From Rhodanobacter sp. FW104-R8 (GTDB taxonomy: Bacteria; Pseudomonadota; Gammaproteobacteria; Xanthomonadales; Rhodanobacteraceae): DNA of 64,000 bases. Where the stretch lies: the NCBI RefSeq assembly GCF_001617365.1, contig NZ_LVJR01000029.1, forward strand, positions 62,001 to 126,000, written 5' to 3'. The notes beneath the pieces were generated by a model, which made no database searches, had not been told where the DNA came from, and saw only the letters and a program-made list of their open reading frames with translations. Every line of letters starts with the position of its first letter. The first letter of the stretch is position 1. The position numbers and the translations under genes are program-made. Positions 55,577 to 64,000 of this stretch are shown here, one piece after another.

Positions 55577-55849
55577 TCAGCCGCCGGACTTCATCGCCTC
55601 GCCTTTCATGGCATCGCCCTTCACCGCACCGTGTTTCATGGCGTCATGTTTCACGGCGTCCTTCTTCATCGCCTCATGCTTCATGGCATCGTGCTTCATG
55701 CCGTCGTGCTCCATGGGCGTTTGCCGCATGGCGTCGTGCGCCATCGCCGTGCTGGAGCTGGCAGCCATGGTGTCCTGCGCGAACGCGGATGCAGTGGCGA
55801 GGCCGCAAACCATGGCGGCGGCGAGCAGGGTGGCAAGTCGTGCGTTCAT
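55577..55849 (-). CDS. pentapeptide MXKDX repeat protein
   Basis: A 90-residue exported protein: signal peptide MNARLATLLAAAMVCGLATA ending SAFAQ, then a mature part dominated by a five-residue repeat (DGMKH, DAMKH, EAMKK, DAVKH, DAMKH, GAVKG, DAMKG, EAMKS). This is the pattern of the small pentapeptide MXKDX family. The underlying DNA is a 15-base imperfect tandem (about 55580-55720). Rich in Met and His, it might bind copper or other metals; that is inference. Function of the family is unknown. Confidence 0.85.
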   Translation of the reverse strand: MNARLATLLAAAMVCGLATASAFAQDTMAASSSTAMAHDAMRQTPMEHDGMKHDAMKHEAMKKDAVKHDAMKHGAVKGDAMKGEAMKSGG

Positions 55850-55966
55850 CGGAAGATCCTCGAGAGAAGGAAAGGGAAACGGCCACGCCGCCCCTCGCTT
55901 CCTTCGCCGCCCGCCGGCCGGCGGTTACCCGGCGCGGCTCGGAGCCTGTGAAAAATTCACGGTACC

Positions 55967-56659
55967 TCAGCCGCCCTGCCCGGCCACGATGTTCACCGTG
56001 ATCGCGATGATGAACACGTTGAAGAAGAACGAGATCACGCTGTGCAGCAGCACCACGCGGCGCAGGTACTTGCTGGTGATCTGCACGTCGGAGACCTGGA
56101 AGGTCATGCCGATCACGATCGAGAAGTAGGCGAAATCCCAGTAGTCGGGCCGGGGCGTATCGGGAAATTCCAGGCCGGCATGCTTGCCGCCGAGATCGCC
56201 GTAGTAGCCGTGCGCGTAGTGCAGCGCGAACATCATGTTGAGGAACAGCCAGCTCAAGACCACGCTGAGCACGCCGACCGCCAGCGCCAGCATGCCGCCG
56301 CCCCTGGCCGCGTGCAGCTCGTTGCCCAGTGAGGCCAACACCACTGCGGACAACAGCACGCCGCCCCACAGCACGCCCCAGCGCCCGATATCCAGCATCT
56401 GCGCCCGGCTGCGCATGTGGTCCGGCGTGGCCCGGTTGAACAGGCGCGCCAGGCTGCCCAGGTAGACCACCGCAGCCAGGTCGAAGCCGAGCAGCAACGC
56501 CGTGGTCGGGCGCATGCCGAAGCCCGACAACACCACGATGCTGGCGACAAGGATGGCCAGCGCCGCGATCATCCATGGCCGGCCCTTCACGAAACGCCAC
56601 GGCCGCCAACCACGCGGCTTCGCGGTGCCCGGCGTCGCCCCAGCCGAGGATTTGTCCAT
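55967..56659 (-). CDS. DUF1345 membrane protein
   Basis: A 230-residue integral membrane protein with about five to six helices, matching DUF1345. Recognisable blocks are FALHYAHGYYGDLGGKHAGLEFP and PDYWDFAYFSIVIGMTFQVSDVQITSKYLRRVVLLHS, seen in pieces; the latter is the family hallmark. Function unknown. It precedes the MXKDX gene on the same strand by 117 bases, so the two may be co-transcribed. Confidence 0.88.
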   Translation of the reverse strand: MDKSSAGATPGTAKPRGWRPWRFVKGRPWMIAALAILVASIVVLSGFGMRPTTALLLGFDLAAVVYLGSLARLFNRATPDHMRSRAQMLDIGRWGVLWGGVLLSAVVLASLGNELHAARGGGMLALAVGVLSVVLSWLFLNMMFALHYAHGYYGDLGGKHAGLEFPDTPRPDYWDFAYFSIVIGMTFQVSDVQITSKYLRRVVLLHSVISFFFNVFIIAITVNIVAGQGG

Positions 56660-56680
56660 GCGTATCTCCACGTCAGGGGC

Positions 56681-56956
56681 TCAGCCGAGCAGGTCGTGAT
56701 ATTCCGGGTGCCGCGGCATCCACGCCGCCACGTACGAACAGGCCGGCACCACCTTCCAGCCCTCGGCGCGGGCCGCCGTCAACGCCGCCTCCACCAGGGC
56801 CGAGGCGATGCCGCGGCCGCCCACTTCGGGCGGCACGCCGGTATGGACGATCGTCATCACGCCGGACGCCAGCGTGTAGTCGAGTACGCAGGGCACGCCA
56901 TCCACCTCGGTGTGGAAACGGCGGGCGTTGCGGTCGTGCTGGATGGCAAAGGGCAT
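56681..56956 (-). CDS. small GNAT-like acetyltransferase (YjdJ type)
   Basis: A 91-residue protein of the short Gcn5-related family: FAIQHDRNARRFHTEVDGVP, then VHTGVPPEVGGRGIASALVE with the acetyl-CoA loop, and VPACSYVAAWMPRHPEYHDL at the end. Proteins of this size are a distinct GNAT subgroup without known substrates. The start is ATG 56956; longer frames upstream are not conserved-looking. It ends 22 bases before the DUF1345 gene. Confidence 0.85.
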   Translation of the reverse strand: MPFAIQHDRNARRFHTEVDGVPCVLDYTLASGVMTIVHTGVPPEVGGRGIASALVEAALTAARAEGWKVVPACSYVAAWMPRHPEYHDLLG

Positions 56957-57101
56957 GCGGGCTCCGGATCGAAAGGCAATGGACAAGCATACGGCCCGGA
57001 CGGGCGATTGCGCGTGAAGCCGCGGTGCCGGTTCGTTCGCGCAAGCTGCATGGACCTCCCGGCATGCTGGGCGCCTGTCCACCACCGCGCAGGAGAATCC
57101 C

Positions 57102-57527
57102 ATGAAGAAATCCGCATCCGCCCACTGGTCCGGCAGCATCACCGAAGGCCAGGGCACGATGTCGTCCCAGTCCGGCGTGCTGCGCGAGGCGCCTTACGGT
57201 TTCAAGTCGCGCTTCGCGGACGGCCCGGGCACCAATCCGGAGGAGTTGATCGCCGCGGCGCACGCCGGCTGCTACTCGATGGCGCTGTCGCTGGGGCTGG
57301 GCAGCGCCGGCTTCACTCCCGCCAGCATCGACACCGAGGCGGTGGTGACCCTGCTCAAGGACGGCGACGGCTTCAGCATCACCGCGGTGGAACTGACCTG
57401 CCGGGCCAGCGTGCCGCGCATCGACGCGGCCACGTTCGACCGCATCGCGCAGGCGACCAAGCTGGCCTGCCCGGTGTCCAAGGTGCTGAAGGCCACGATC
57501 ACGCTGGACGCGCGGCTGGAAGGCTGA
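57102..57527 (+). CDS. osmC: OsmC-type peroxiredoxin
   Basis: A 141-residue OsmC hydroperoxide reductase: SAHWSGSITEGQGTMSSQSG, GTNPEELIAAAHAGCYSMAL with the first cysteine (about residue 57), and KLACPVSKVLKATI with the second (about residue 125). This matches true OsmC closely, more so than the OsmC-like protein at 2214-2687. A GGAG-type site (CGCAGGAGAATCCC) precedes the ATG. Convergent with aroG. Confidence 0.92.
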   Translation: MKKSASAHWSGSITEGQGTMSSQSGVLREAPYGFKSRFADGPGTNPEELIAAAHAGCYSMALSLGLGSAGFTPASIDTEAVVTLLKDGDGFSITAVELTCRASVPRIDAATFDRIAQATKLACPVSKVLKATITLDARLEG

Positions 57528-57540
57528 CCCGCGCGGCGAC

Positions 57541-58635
<1,095 letters not shown>

Positions 58636-58671
58636 GGCGGCTCTCCTGGAGATTTTTCAGGTGGCGGCCAT

Positions 58672-58746
58672 AAAAAAACCGCCAGTGGTGGCGGTTCGGT
58701 GTGGTTGTGTCGATCAGATCAAAATGATCGCGCCCGCGCCGCCGCC
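58672..58746 (-). promoter_or_regulatory. attenuator of aroG
   Basis: On the minus strand, stem AACCGCCA (58696-58689) / TGGCGGTT (58684-58677), loop of four, then a run of seven T ends 36 bases before the aroG start. A competing upstream segment GGCGGCGG (58746-58739), inside the leader peptide codons, can pair 7 of 8 with CCGCCACC at 58694-58687 and would disrupt the terminator. A small GATCA/TGATC hairpin lies between. The arrangement fits attenuation coupled to translation of the YFWFYGY leader. Confidence 0.75.
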
Positions 58747-58802
58747 GTTGGCTTCGGATAGCCGTAAAACCAGAAATACAGGCGGGCGGTGGCGGAGGAC
58801 AT
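58719..58802 (-). CDS. aromatic leader peptide of aroG
   Basis: A 27-codon frame: MSSATARL, then YFWFYGY (codons 9-15: three Tyr, two Phe, one Trp), then PKPTAAARARSF and TGA. It ends 22 bases before the terminator stem of the attenuator and 84 bases before aroG. Six aromatic codons in seven positions, just ahead of the first enzyme of aromatic synthesis, is what a leader peptide sensing charged tRNA-Tyr/Phe/Trp should look like. A TATCTA (about 58813-58808) upstream could be the -10 box, which would start the RNA close to the ATG; no Shine-Dalgarno sequence is visible. Confidence 0.8.
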   Translation of the reverse strand: MSSATARLYFWFYGYPKPTAAARARSF

Positions 58803-58869
58803 GTCGCCATAGATAACACAATGGACGTCCAAATCAAACTCCCGGCCGAGCTGACGCTAGACTGGCGGC

Positions 58870-59817
58870 ATGCTCTCGCCTTTCGACCTGCTGACCCGGC
58901 CCGCCCGCGAACCGATCCGCCGCTGGGTGCTCAAGGCCTTCCCGCGCCCCGACACCGGCAGCCTCGACTACGACCAGCCGCACGGCGATCCCGGCTTGTT
59001 CGGGCCGCACAGCGCGACCTGGCGCGTGCACGCGGATTTCCCCGGCATGCTGGCCGGCGGCCTCGCCGCGCTGACCCTGCAGACCCTGCACCCGCTGGCG
59101 CTGGCCGGGGTGTGGGACCACTCCGATTTTCGCGGCGACCTGCTCGGCCGGCTGCGCCGCACCACCGCGTTCGTGGGCGGCACCACCTATGCGCCGCGCG
59201 CGCAGGCCGAGGCGCTGATCGAGCGCGTGCGGCGGATCCACCTGCAGATCACCGGGCATGGCGAGGACGGGCGCCCCTACGCGGCGAATGATCCCGACCT
59301 GCTGACCTGGGTGCACGTCAGCGAGGCGTACTGCTTCCTGCAGGGCTACCGCCGCTACGGCCACGTGGCGCTGCCGGCCGGCGCCGCCGACCGCTACTAC
59401 GACGAGGTGCGGCGGATCGCCGAGGCGCTGGGCGCGCGCGAGGTGCCTTCGTCCGAACGCGAGGTGGCCGGCTACTTTCGCCGCATCCGGCCTGAGCTGG
59501 CGTACACCGAGCGCTCGCGCGTGGTGCTCGGCCTGCTCGGACAGGTACGCCTGCCGGTGCCGGCGGCCGGACTGTCGCGCGACCTGTTCCTGTTCGCCGG
59601 CCACGCCCTGCTGCCGGACTGGGCGCTCGCGATGCTGCGCCACACGCCATGGCAGCGGCGCCAGGCGCAACTGGCGGCGCACGCGCTGTGGTCGATCGCA
59701 CCGGTGTTCCATGCCGCCCTGAAGGACGGCATCGCCAGCCGCGCCTGCCGGCGCATGGACATGGCGCCGGAGCAGTTGCGGCGCTGGGCGCAGCTCCGCG
59801 CCGTCGATCGGCATTGA
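58870..59817 (+). CDS. MpaB/DUF2236 oxygenase-like protein
   Basis: A 315-residue all-alpha protein of the ER-bound oxygenase MpaB (DUF2236) family. Blocks: HADFPGMLAGGLAALTLQTLHPLALAG, AFVGGTTYAPRAQAEALIERVRRIH and DPDLLTWVHVSEAYCFLQGY, seen in pieces. Related proteins (fungal MpaB, bacterial latex-clearing protein) use haem or other cofactors for oxidative cleavage; here the substrate is unknown. The next gene, the NERD-helicase, starts 53 bases downstream on the same strand. Confidence 0.88.
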   Translation: MLSPFDLLTRPAREPIRRWVLKAFPRPDTGSLDYDQPHGDPGLFGPHSATWRVHADFPGMLAGGLAALTLQTLHPLALAGVWDHSDFRGDLLGRLRRTTAFVGGTTYAPRAQAEALIERVRRIHLQITGHGEDGRPYAANDPDLLTWVHVSEAYCFLQGYRRYGHVALPAGAADRYYDEVRRIAEALGAREVPSSEREVAGYFRRIRPELAYTERSRVVLGLLGQVRLPVPAAGLSRDLFLFAGHALLPDWALAMLRHTPWQRRQAQLAAHALWSIAPVFHAALKDGIASRACRRMDMAPEQLRRWAQLRAVDRH

Positions 59818-59869
59818 CAGCATCACCCTATCGGCTAACGTCGTCTCGACACCTCAGCCAGGGGCGCCT

Positions 59870-61738
59870 GTGGCAACACTCATTCCGACCCGCAACAGCT
59901 GCCTGCCGCGGATGACCGGCGGCGAGAAACGCGTCTCCGAACGGCTGGAGCAGAAGCTCGAGGACGACTACCTGCTGTGGTACGACGTGCCGGTCGGGCT
60001 GAAGCAGCGCCATCCGGACTTCGTGGTGTTCCATCCGCGCCGCGGGCTGCTGGTGCTGGAGGTGAAGGACTGGAAGGCCGACACCATCCGCCATGCCGAC
60101 AGCACCCAGTTCACCCTGGTCACCGAGCGCGGGCTGGTCAAGGAATACAACCCGCTGCTGCAGGCGCGCTCGTACGCGCTGGAAATCGGCGTGGTGCTGG
60201 AACGCGATCCGGCGCTGCGCCAGCCGCAAGGCTCCCGCCACGCCGGCAAGCTGATCATGCCGTGGGCCTGGGGCGTGGTGCTGGCCAACATCACCCGCCG
60301 GCAGTTCGTCGACGGCGGGCTCGACGCGGTGATCCCGGAACACCTGGTGATCTGCCGCGACGAGCTGTACGAGACGGTCGACGCCGAGGCGTTCCAGGAG
60401 CGGCTGTGGGCGATGTTCCCGCAGGTGTTCCCGGTGACGCTGACCCTGCCGCAGATCGACCGCGTGCGCTGGCACCTGTTTCCCGAGCTGCGCGTCGAGC
60501 CCGGCAGCGGCCAGTTCGGCCTGTTCGGCCCCACCGACGCGGCGGTGCGCCCGCTGGAGATTCCCGACCTGGTCAAGGTGATGGACTCGCAGCAGGAGCA
60601 GCTGGCGCGTTCGCTCGGCGACGAGCACCGGATCATCCACGGCGTCGCCGGCTCCGGCAAGACGATGATCCTCGGCTTCCGCGCGATGCAGCTCGCGCGT
60701 GAACTCGCCAAGCCCATCCTGGTGCTCTGCTACAACAAGACGCTGGCCGCGCGGCTCGAACAGCTGATCGGCGAGCGCGGCCTGAGCGAGAAGGTGCAGG
60801 TCTACAACTTCCACAAGTGGTGCCGCAAGATGCTGGTGGCCTACCACGTGCCGCTGCCGCCCGGCAGCGGAACGGCGTTCGTCGATGCGTTGCCGCCGGC
60901 AGTGATCGCCGGCGTGGACCGGGGCCAGATCCCGCGTTTCCAGTATGGCGCCGTGCTGATCGACGAAGGCCACGACTTCGAGCCGGACTGGTACCGGCTG
61001 ATCGTGCAGATGATCGACCCGGCCACCAACTCGCTGCTGGTGCTGTACGACGACGCGCAGAACATCTACGGCAATGCCGATCGCCGCAAGATCAGCTGGA
61101 AGAACCTGGGCGTGCAGGCGCAGGGCCGCACCACCATCCTCAAGCTCAACTACCGCAACACGCTGGAGATCCTCTCGGTGGCGCGCGGCTTCGCCCACGA
61201 GCTGCTCGAATCGCGCGGCGACGATGACAACGGCGTGCCGCTGATCGCACCGCAAAGCGCCGGCCGCCGCGGCCCGGTGCCCGAACTCGTGCGCACCGAT
61301 ACCGCCGTCGCGCAGCTCGACGTGCTGATCGCGCGGCTGCGCGACGAACACGCCGGCGGCCGCGCGTATTCGGACATGGCCGTGCTGTTCCGCAACCAGT
61401 GGGAAGGCGAGAAACTGCACGAGGCGCTGCAGCGCATCGGCATTCCCAGCCGGCTCGCCGACAACAGCGGCAAGCACACCCTGTTCGCGGTCGAGGACAG
61501 CGTGAAGCTGGTCACCATGCACTCGAGCAAGGGCCTGGAATTTCCGTTCGTGATCATCCCCGGCCTCGGTTCGCTGCCCAAGGAAGGCCAGCGCGAGGCC
61601 GACGAAGCACGCCTGCTGTACGTCGCGATGACCCGCGCCACCGAACACCTGCTGCTGATCCACCATGACGACTCGGTGTTCAGCAAACGCATCCGCGATT
61701 CGATCAACGAAGTGCAGGCGCAGCTGGCCGGCGCCTGA
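59870..61738 (+). CDS. NERD nuclease-UvrD-like helicase fusion
   Basis: A 622-residue protein joining an N-terminal NERD (nuclease-related) domain to an SF1 helicase. The NERD core is HPDFVVFHPRRGLLVLEVKDWKAD (residues about 49-72), with the D...E-x-K catalytic pattern. The helicase has Walker A HGVAGSGKTMILGFR (about 258-272), Walker B VLIDEGHDFEPDW, and motifs IV-VI in MHSSKGLEFPFVII and RLLYVAMTRATEHL. Compared with UvrD it lacks the large 2B insertions, closer to RecD/UvrD-mini helicases. The start is a GTG. Function unknown; DNA repair or anti-phage defence are both plausible. Confidence 0.9.
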   Translation: MATLIPTRNSCLPRMTGGEKRVSERLEQKLEDDYLLWYDVPVGLKQRHPDFVVFHPRRGLLVLEVKDWKADTIRHADSTQFTLVTERGLVKEYNPLLQARSYALEIGVVLERDPALRQPQGSRHAGKLIMPWAWGVVLANITRRQFVDGGLDAVIPEHLVICRDELYETVDAEAFQERLWAMFPQVFPVTLTLPQIDRVRWHLFPELRVEPGSGQFGLFGPTDAAVRPLEIPDLVKVMDSQQEQLARSLGDEHRIIHGVAGSGKTMILGFRAMQLARELAKPILVLCYNKTLAARLEQLIGERGLSEKVQVYNFHKWCRKMLVAYHVPLPPGSGTAFVDALPPAVIAGVDRGQIPRFQYGAVLIDEGHDFEPDWYRLIVQMIDPATNSLLVLYDDAQNIYGNADRRKISWKNLGVQAQGRTTILKLNYRNTLEILSVARGFAHELLESRGDDDNGVPLIAPQSAGRRGPVPELVRTDTAVAQLDVLIARLRDEHAGGRAYSDMAVLFRNQWEGEKLHEALQRIGIPSRLADNSGKHTLFAVEDSVKLVTMHSSKGLEFPFVIIPGLGSLPKEGQREADEARLLYVAMTRATEHLLLIHHDDSVFSKRIRDSINEVQAQLAGA

Positions 61739-61744
61739 TCCCGG

Positions 61745-62404
61745 CTACTGCGCGGCCGGAGTGCGGTACGGCGCCAGCAGCGCGGGATCGTCGAACAGGC
61801 CGGCCGGCAGCAGGTAGCGCGGATCGCGCCCGGCGGCGAGCAGTTCGCGGATGCGCGTGGCGGAGATTTCCAGCGGCGTCACCACCAGCTCGATCACCTT
61901 GCCCGACGGCAGCGCACGCAACGCGGAGGCATCGGCGATGCGCCGTCCGGCCACTTCGCGCTCCAGCTCATCCGGCAGGGTGTCGGAAACCCCGGGCCGG
62001 CTCAGCACGCCGAGATGCGCCGCGTCGAACAGCTCGCGCCAGCAATGCCACGTGGCGAGGCCGGCGAACGCATCGGCGCCAAGCAGCAGCACCAGCGGGC
62101 GCTCGCCCTGCTCCGCGCGCAACCCGTGCAGGGTGTCGATGGTGAACGAAGGGCCGTCGCGCTCCAGCTCGCGCGTGTCGAGCGCGAGCCGCGACTGGCC
62201 GCGCAACGCGGCGCGCAGGATCGCCACCCGCTGCGCCGCCGTGGCGATCGGCGGCACGCGGTGCGGCGGCACGCTGGCGGGCATCAGGCGCACTTCGGCG
62301 TCGAGCAGTTCGGCGGCTTCCCACGCCACGCTGAGGTGGCCCAGGTGCACCGGGTCGAAGGTGCCGCCGAAAAGGGCGAGCGGTCTGGTGGGTGCCTGCG
62401 GCAA
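61745..62404 (-). CDS. nadD: nicotinate-nucleotide adenylyltransferase
   Basis: Forms deamido-NAD from nicotinate mononucleotide and ATP. 219 residues from a TTG start (MPQAPTRPLALFGGTFDPVH). The nucleotidyltransferase motif GGTFDPVHLGHL is near residue 12, FTIDTLHGLR and LLGADAFAGLATWHCW in the middle, and the C-terminal ISATRIRELLAAG at the end. An ATG at 62452 is an alternative start, but the 62405-62489 spacer is an inverted CTCCCCTGC/GCAGGGGAG repeat. Its usual partner rsfS is 7.4 kb away. Confidence 0.94.
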   Translation of the reverse strand: MPQAPTRPLALFGGTFDPVHLGHLSVAWEAAELLDAEVRLMPASVPPHRVPPIATAAQRVAILRAALRGQSRLALDTRELERDGPSFTIDTLHGLRAEQGERPLVLLLGADAFAGLATWHCWRELFDAAHLGVLSRPGVSDTLPDELEREVAGRRIADASALRALPSGKVIELVVTPLEISATRIRELLAAGRDPRYLLPAGLFDDPALLAPYRTPAAQ

Positions 62405-62489
62405 GAGCCCTACCTCTCTCCGGCCCGCCCCTGCAGGCAGGGGAGGGAACATGTCGCGAACCCCTCTCGCCAGACAGGGCGGTGGAATG

Positions 62490-63500
62490 TCATGCCAGCG
62501 CCCTGGCGGCGCGCGGTTCGGCAATCGCGGCGATCAGCCGTTCGGCCTCCTGCCACGGATCGCCCTGTTCGCGGCCCTTGACCATGCGATCGATCCGCGA
62601 GGCGCGAGCCAGGCATTGCAGCCAGTGCTCGCGCGGCGCGCGGCGCAGGGCCTGGCGGAACAGGGTTTCGCGGGCCTGCCACAGGTGTTCGGCGCGGAAC
62701 TGGGCGGCGAGGTCCGTGGCATTGGCCAGGCGCAGCGCTAGTTGCAGCTGGTTGACCAGCCAGCCCATCAGCGCCAGCAGCTCGTCGCCTTCGGCGCGCA
62801 GCCCGACCAGGATGCGCAAGGCGCGCGCACCGTCGCCGACGAAGGCGGCGTCGGTGAGCTTGAACACGTCGTAGCGGGCGCTGTCGGCGACCAGATCTTC
62901 CATCGCGGCGGCATCGACGCGGCCCTGCCCGTGCAGCACGGCGAGCTTGTCGACCTCCTGCGCGGCGGCGAGCAGGTTGCCTTCGACGCGCTCGGCCAGC
63001 AGCGCCACCGCGTCGGGCGTGGCGGACAGGCCGCGCGAGCCGAGCCGCGCGGTGAGCCACGCCCCCCACTGGTCCGGCCGCGGCGCGTTGAAGACCACCA
63101 TCGCGCCGCCGGCATCGAGCTTCCTGCTCCAGGCGCCGTCGTGCTTGTTGCTCCACTCCATCGCGGTGACCAGCAGGGTGACGTCCGGGGGCGGGTCGTC
63201 GCAGAACGCGCCGATCGCCTTGGCACCGTCGACGCCGGGACGGCCAGTGGGCAGGCGCAGGTCGATCAGCCGGCGGCTGGCGAACAGCGACATGCCGGCG
63301 GCCGCGCGGGCCAAGTCGTTCCAGTCGAAATGCTGGCCCACCTCGAGCACCTCGCGCTCGCCGTAGCCCAGCTTGCGCGCCTGCGCGCGCAGGGCGTCGG
63401 CCGCCTCCAGCACCAGCAGCTGCTCGCCGGCGAGCAGGTAGACCGGCTGCAGGCGGTCGGCCGCCAGCGCCTTCTGCCATTGGCCGGGGTTGAGCGGCAT
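62490..63500 (-). CDS. holA: DNA polymerase III delta subunit
   Basis: HolA is the clamp-loader wrench that opens the beta clamp. The 336-residue protein starts MPLNPGQWQKALAADRLQPV and shows VYLLAGEQLLVLEAADALR (ATPase-like fold without a functional P-loop), then EGNLLAAAQEVDKLAVLHG and DVFKLTDAAFVGDGARALRIL. The start overlaps the lptE stop (TGATG). Standard order lptE-holA-nadD. Confidence 0.95.
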   Translation of the reverse strand: MPLNPGQWQKALAADRLQPVYLLAGEQLLVLEAADALRAQARKLGYGEREVLEVGQHFDWNDLARAAAGMSLFASRRLIDLRLPTGRPGVDGAKAIGAFCDDPPPDVTLLVTAMEWSNKHDGAWSRKLDAGGAMVVFNAPRPDQWGAWLTARLGSRGLSATPDAVALLAERVEGNLLAAAQEVDKLAVLHGQGRVDAAAMEDLVADSARYDVFKLTDAAFVGDGARALRILVGLRAEGDELLALMGWLVNQLQLALRLANATDLAAQFRAEHLWQARETLFRQALRRAPREHWLQCLARASRIDRMVKGREQGDPWQEAERLIAAIAEPRAARALA

Positions 63501-64000
63501 CAGTGCGTGCTGGCGGCGCTGGCCGGCGCCACCAGCCCGTGCCTGGTGGCGGCCTGCAGGCGGAACAGGATCGCCTGCACCATGTCGTCGTTGAGGCTGC
63601 GCTGGATCTCCTGCACCTGCGCCGCGTTGCCGACGCTGTTGCTGGCGTCGTAGCTGTATTCGCGCGACATGTCGATGCGCTGGTGCGGCACCAGCACCTG
63701 CCCGTCGGGGCCGAGCACGTCGAACTGCACCTGGTAGCGCACCGCGTATTCGCTGATCCGCACGTAACCGCCGGCGCTCAGCGTCTCGGTGCTGAAGGCC
63801 GCCACCGGCACGCGCAGTTCGGCGATGCCGGTACCGCCGGCATCCTCGATGGTGCTGCCGGAGGTTTCCAGCGCGCGGGCCAGGTGGCGCTCGAACTCGC
63901 CGCCGCCGCTGACGCTGAGGTGCACGCGCTGCATCCCCGCGGGCAGCACCGCGTTCTCGCGCAGGTGGAAGCCGCACGCACCCAGCGCAAGCGCGGCGGC
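63500..64000 (-). CDS. lptE: LPS-assembly lipoprotein LptE (5' end off window)
   Basis: LptE plugs the LptD barrel and helps insert LPS in the outer membrane. At the right edge, the frame reads ALALGACGFHLRENAVLP, a lipobox (LGAC) followed by the family GFHLR start of the mature lipoprotein, so the signal peptide's first residues lie beyond position 64000. The visible 166 codons include VRISEYAVRYQVQFDVLGPDG and the C-terminal DDMVQAILFRLQAA. It overlaps holA. Confidence 0.9.
   Translation of the reverse strand, partial: AAALALGACGFHLRENAVLPAGMQRVHLSVSGGGEFERHLARALETSGSTIEDAGGTGIAELRVPVAAFSTETLSAGGYVRISEYAVRYQVQFDVLGPDGQVLVPHQRIDMSREYSYDASNSVGNAAQVQEIQRSLNDDMVQAILFRLQAATRHGLVAPASAASTH

Overview
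The window is GC-rich, densely packed chromosomal DNA from a gammaproteobacterium of the Xanthomonadales, most likely Rhodanobacteraceae (Rhodanobacter/Dyella-like). The clues are an acetylcitrulline-type arginine pathway gene (N-acetylornithine carbamoyltransferase with an SMRTR motif), a DksA with a long Lys/Ala-rich tail, a FimX-type degenerate GGDEF-EAL protein, the mtaD-ubiG-mupP gene string and several xanthomonad-type palindromic intergenic repeats. I found no phage, transposase, CRISPR array, tRNA or rRNA. Almost everything is core-genome housekeeping, so the unusual content lies mainly in control elements and small accessory genes.

Layout. 1-4.7 kb: a minus-strand arginine operon (argF', paiB-like, osmC-like, argG, DinB, GNAT), preceded by what looks like a transcription attenuator with an Arg-containing leader peptide. 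4.7-9.1 kb: glycine-zipper lipoprotein-like gene, cysS, sufE, tailed dksA, yidD. 9.2-16.2 kb: folE2, a phytoene-synthase-like gene, mupP-ubiG-yciI-mtaD, efp and the divergent epmB. 16.3-27.5 kb: fimX, the rpsP-rimM-trmD-rplS operon, ffh, a CcsA-type membrane protein, radA, dnaB, and the rpsF-rpsR-rplI operon. 27.5-34.1 kb: erpA, asnS, a MalM-like lipoprotein, then an SDR/aldehyde dehydrogenase/carbonic anhydrase/RidA run that looks like the lower 3-hydroxyanthranilate (2-aminomuconate) branch of tryptophan breakdown. 34.1-42.3 kb: an accessory stretch (acid-shock-like His-rich protein, hutG, DadA-like oxidase, a secreted protein of unknown function, NlpC/P60, slyD, a small secreted protein, a methyltransferase and an MFS carrier). 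42.6-52.4 kb: two DEAD-box helicases (rhlE and deaD), fghA, SDR, ring-opening dioxygenase, YkgJ, YpfJ, MAPEG, methyltransferase and CPBP protease.

52.4-64 kb: the normally contiguous lptE-holA-nadD-rsfS-rlmH-maf string is split. lptE-holA-nadD sit at the right edge and rsfS-rlmH-GNAT-maf at 52.4-54.3 kb; about 7.3 kb of unrelated genes lie between them. That insert carries nitronate monooxygenase, a MXKDX repeat protein, DUF1345, GNAT, OsmC, an aroG preceded by a second attenuator, an MpaB-like oxygenase and a NERD-helicase fusion.

The strongest observations are two peptide-leader attenuators: a YFWFYGY leader ahead of the DAHP synthase gene and an SRARR leader ahead of argF'. Each is followed by an intrinsic terminator and a competing antiterminator segment. 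A third RNA switch candidate is a hairpin that buries the ribosome binding site of rhlE. All of these are read from sequence only; expression and folding are inferred.
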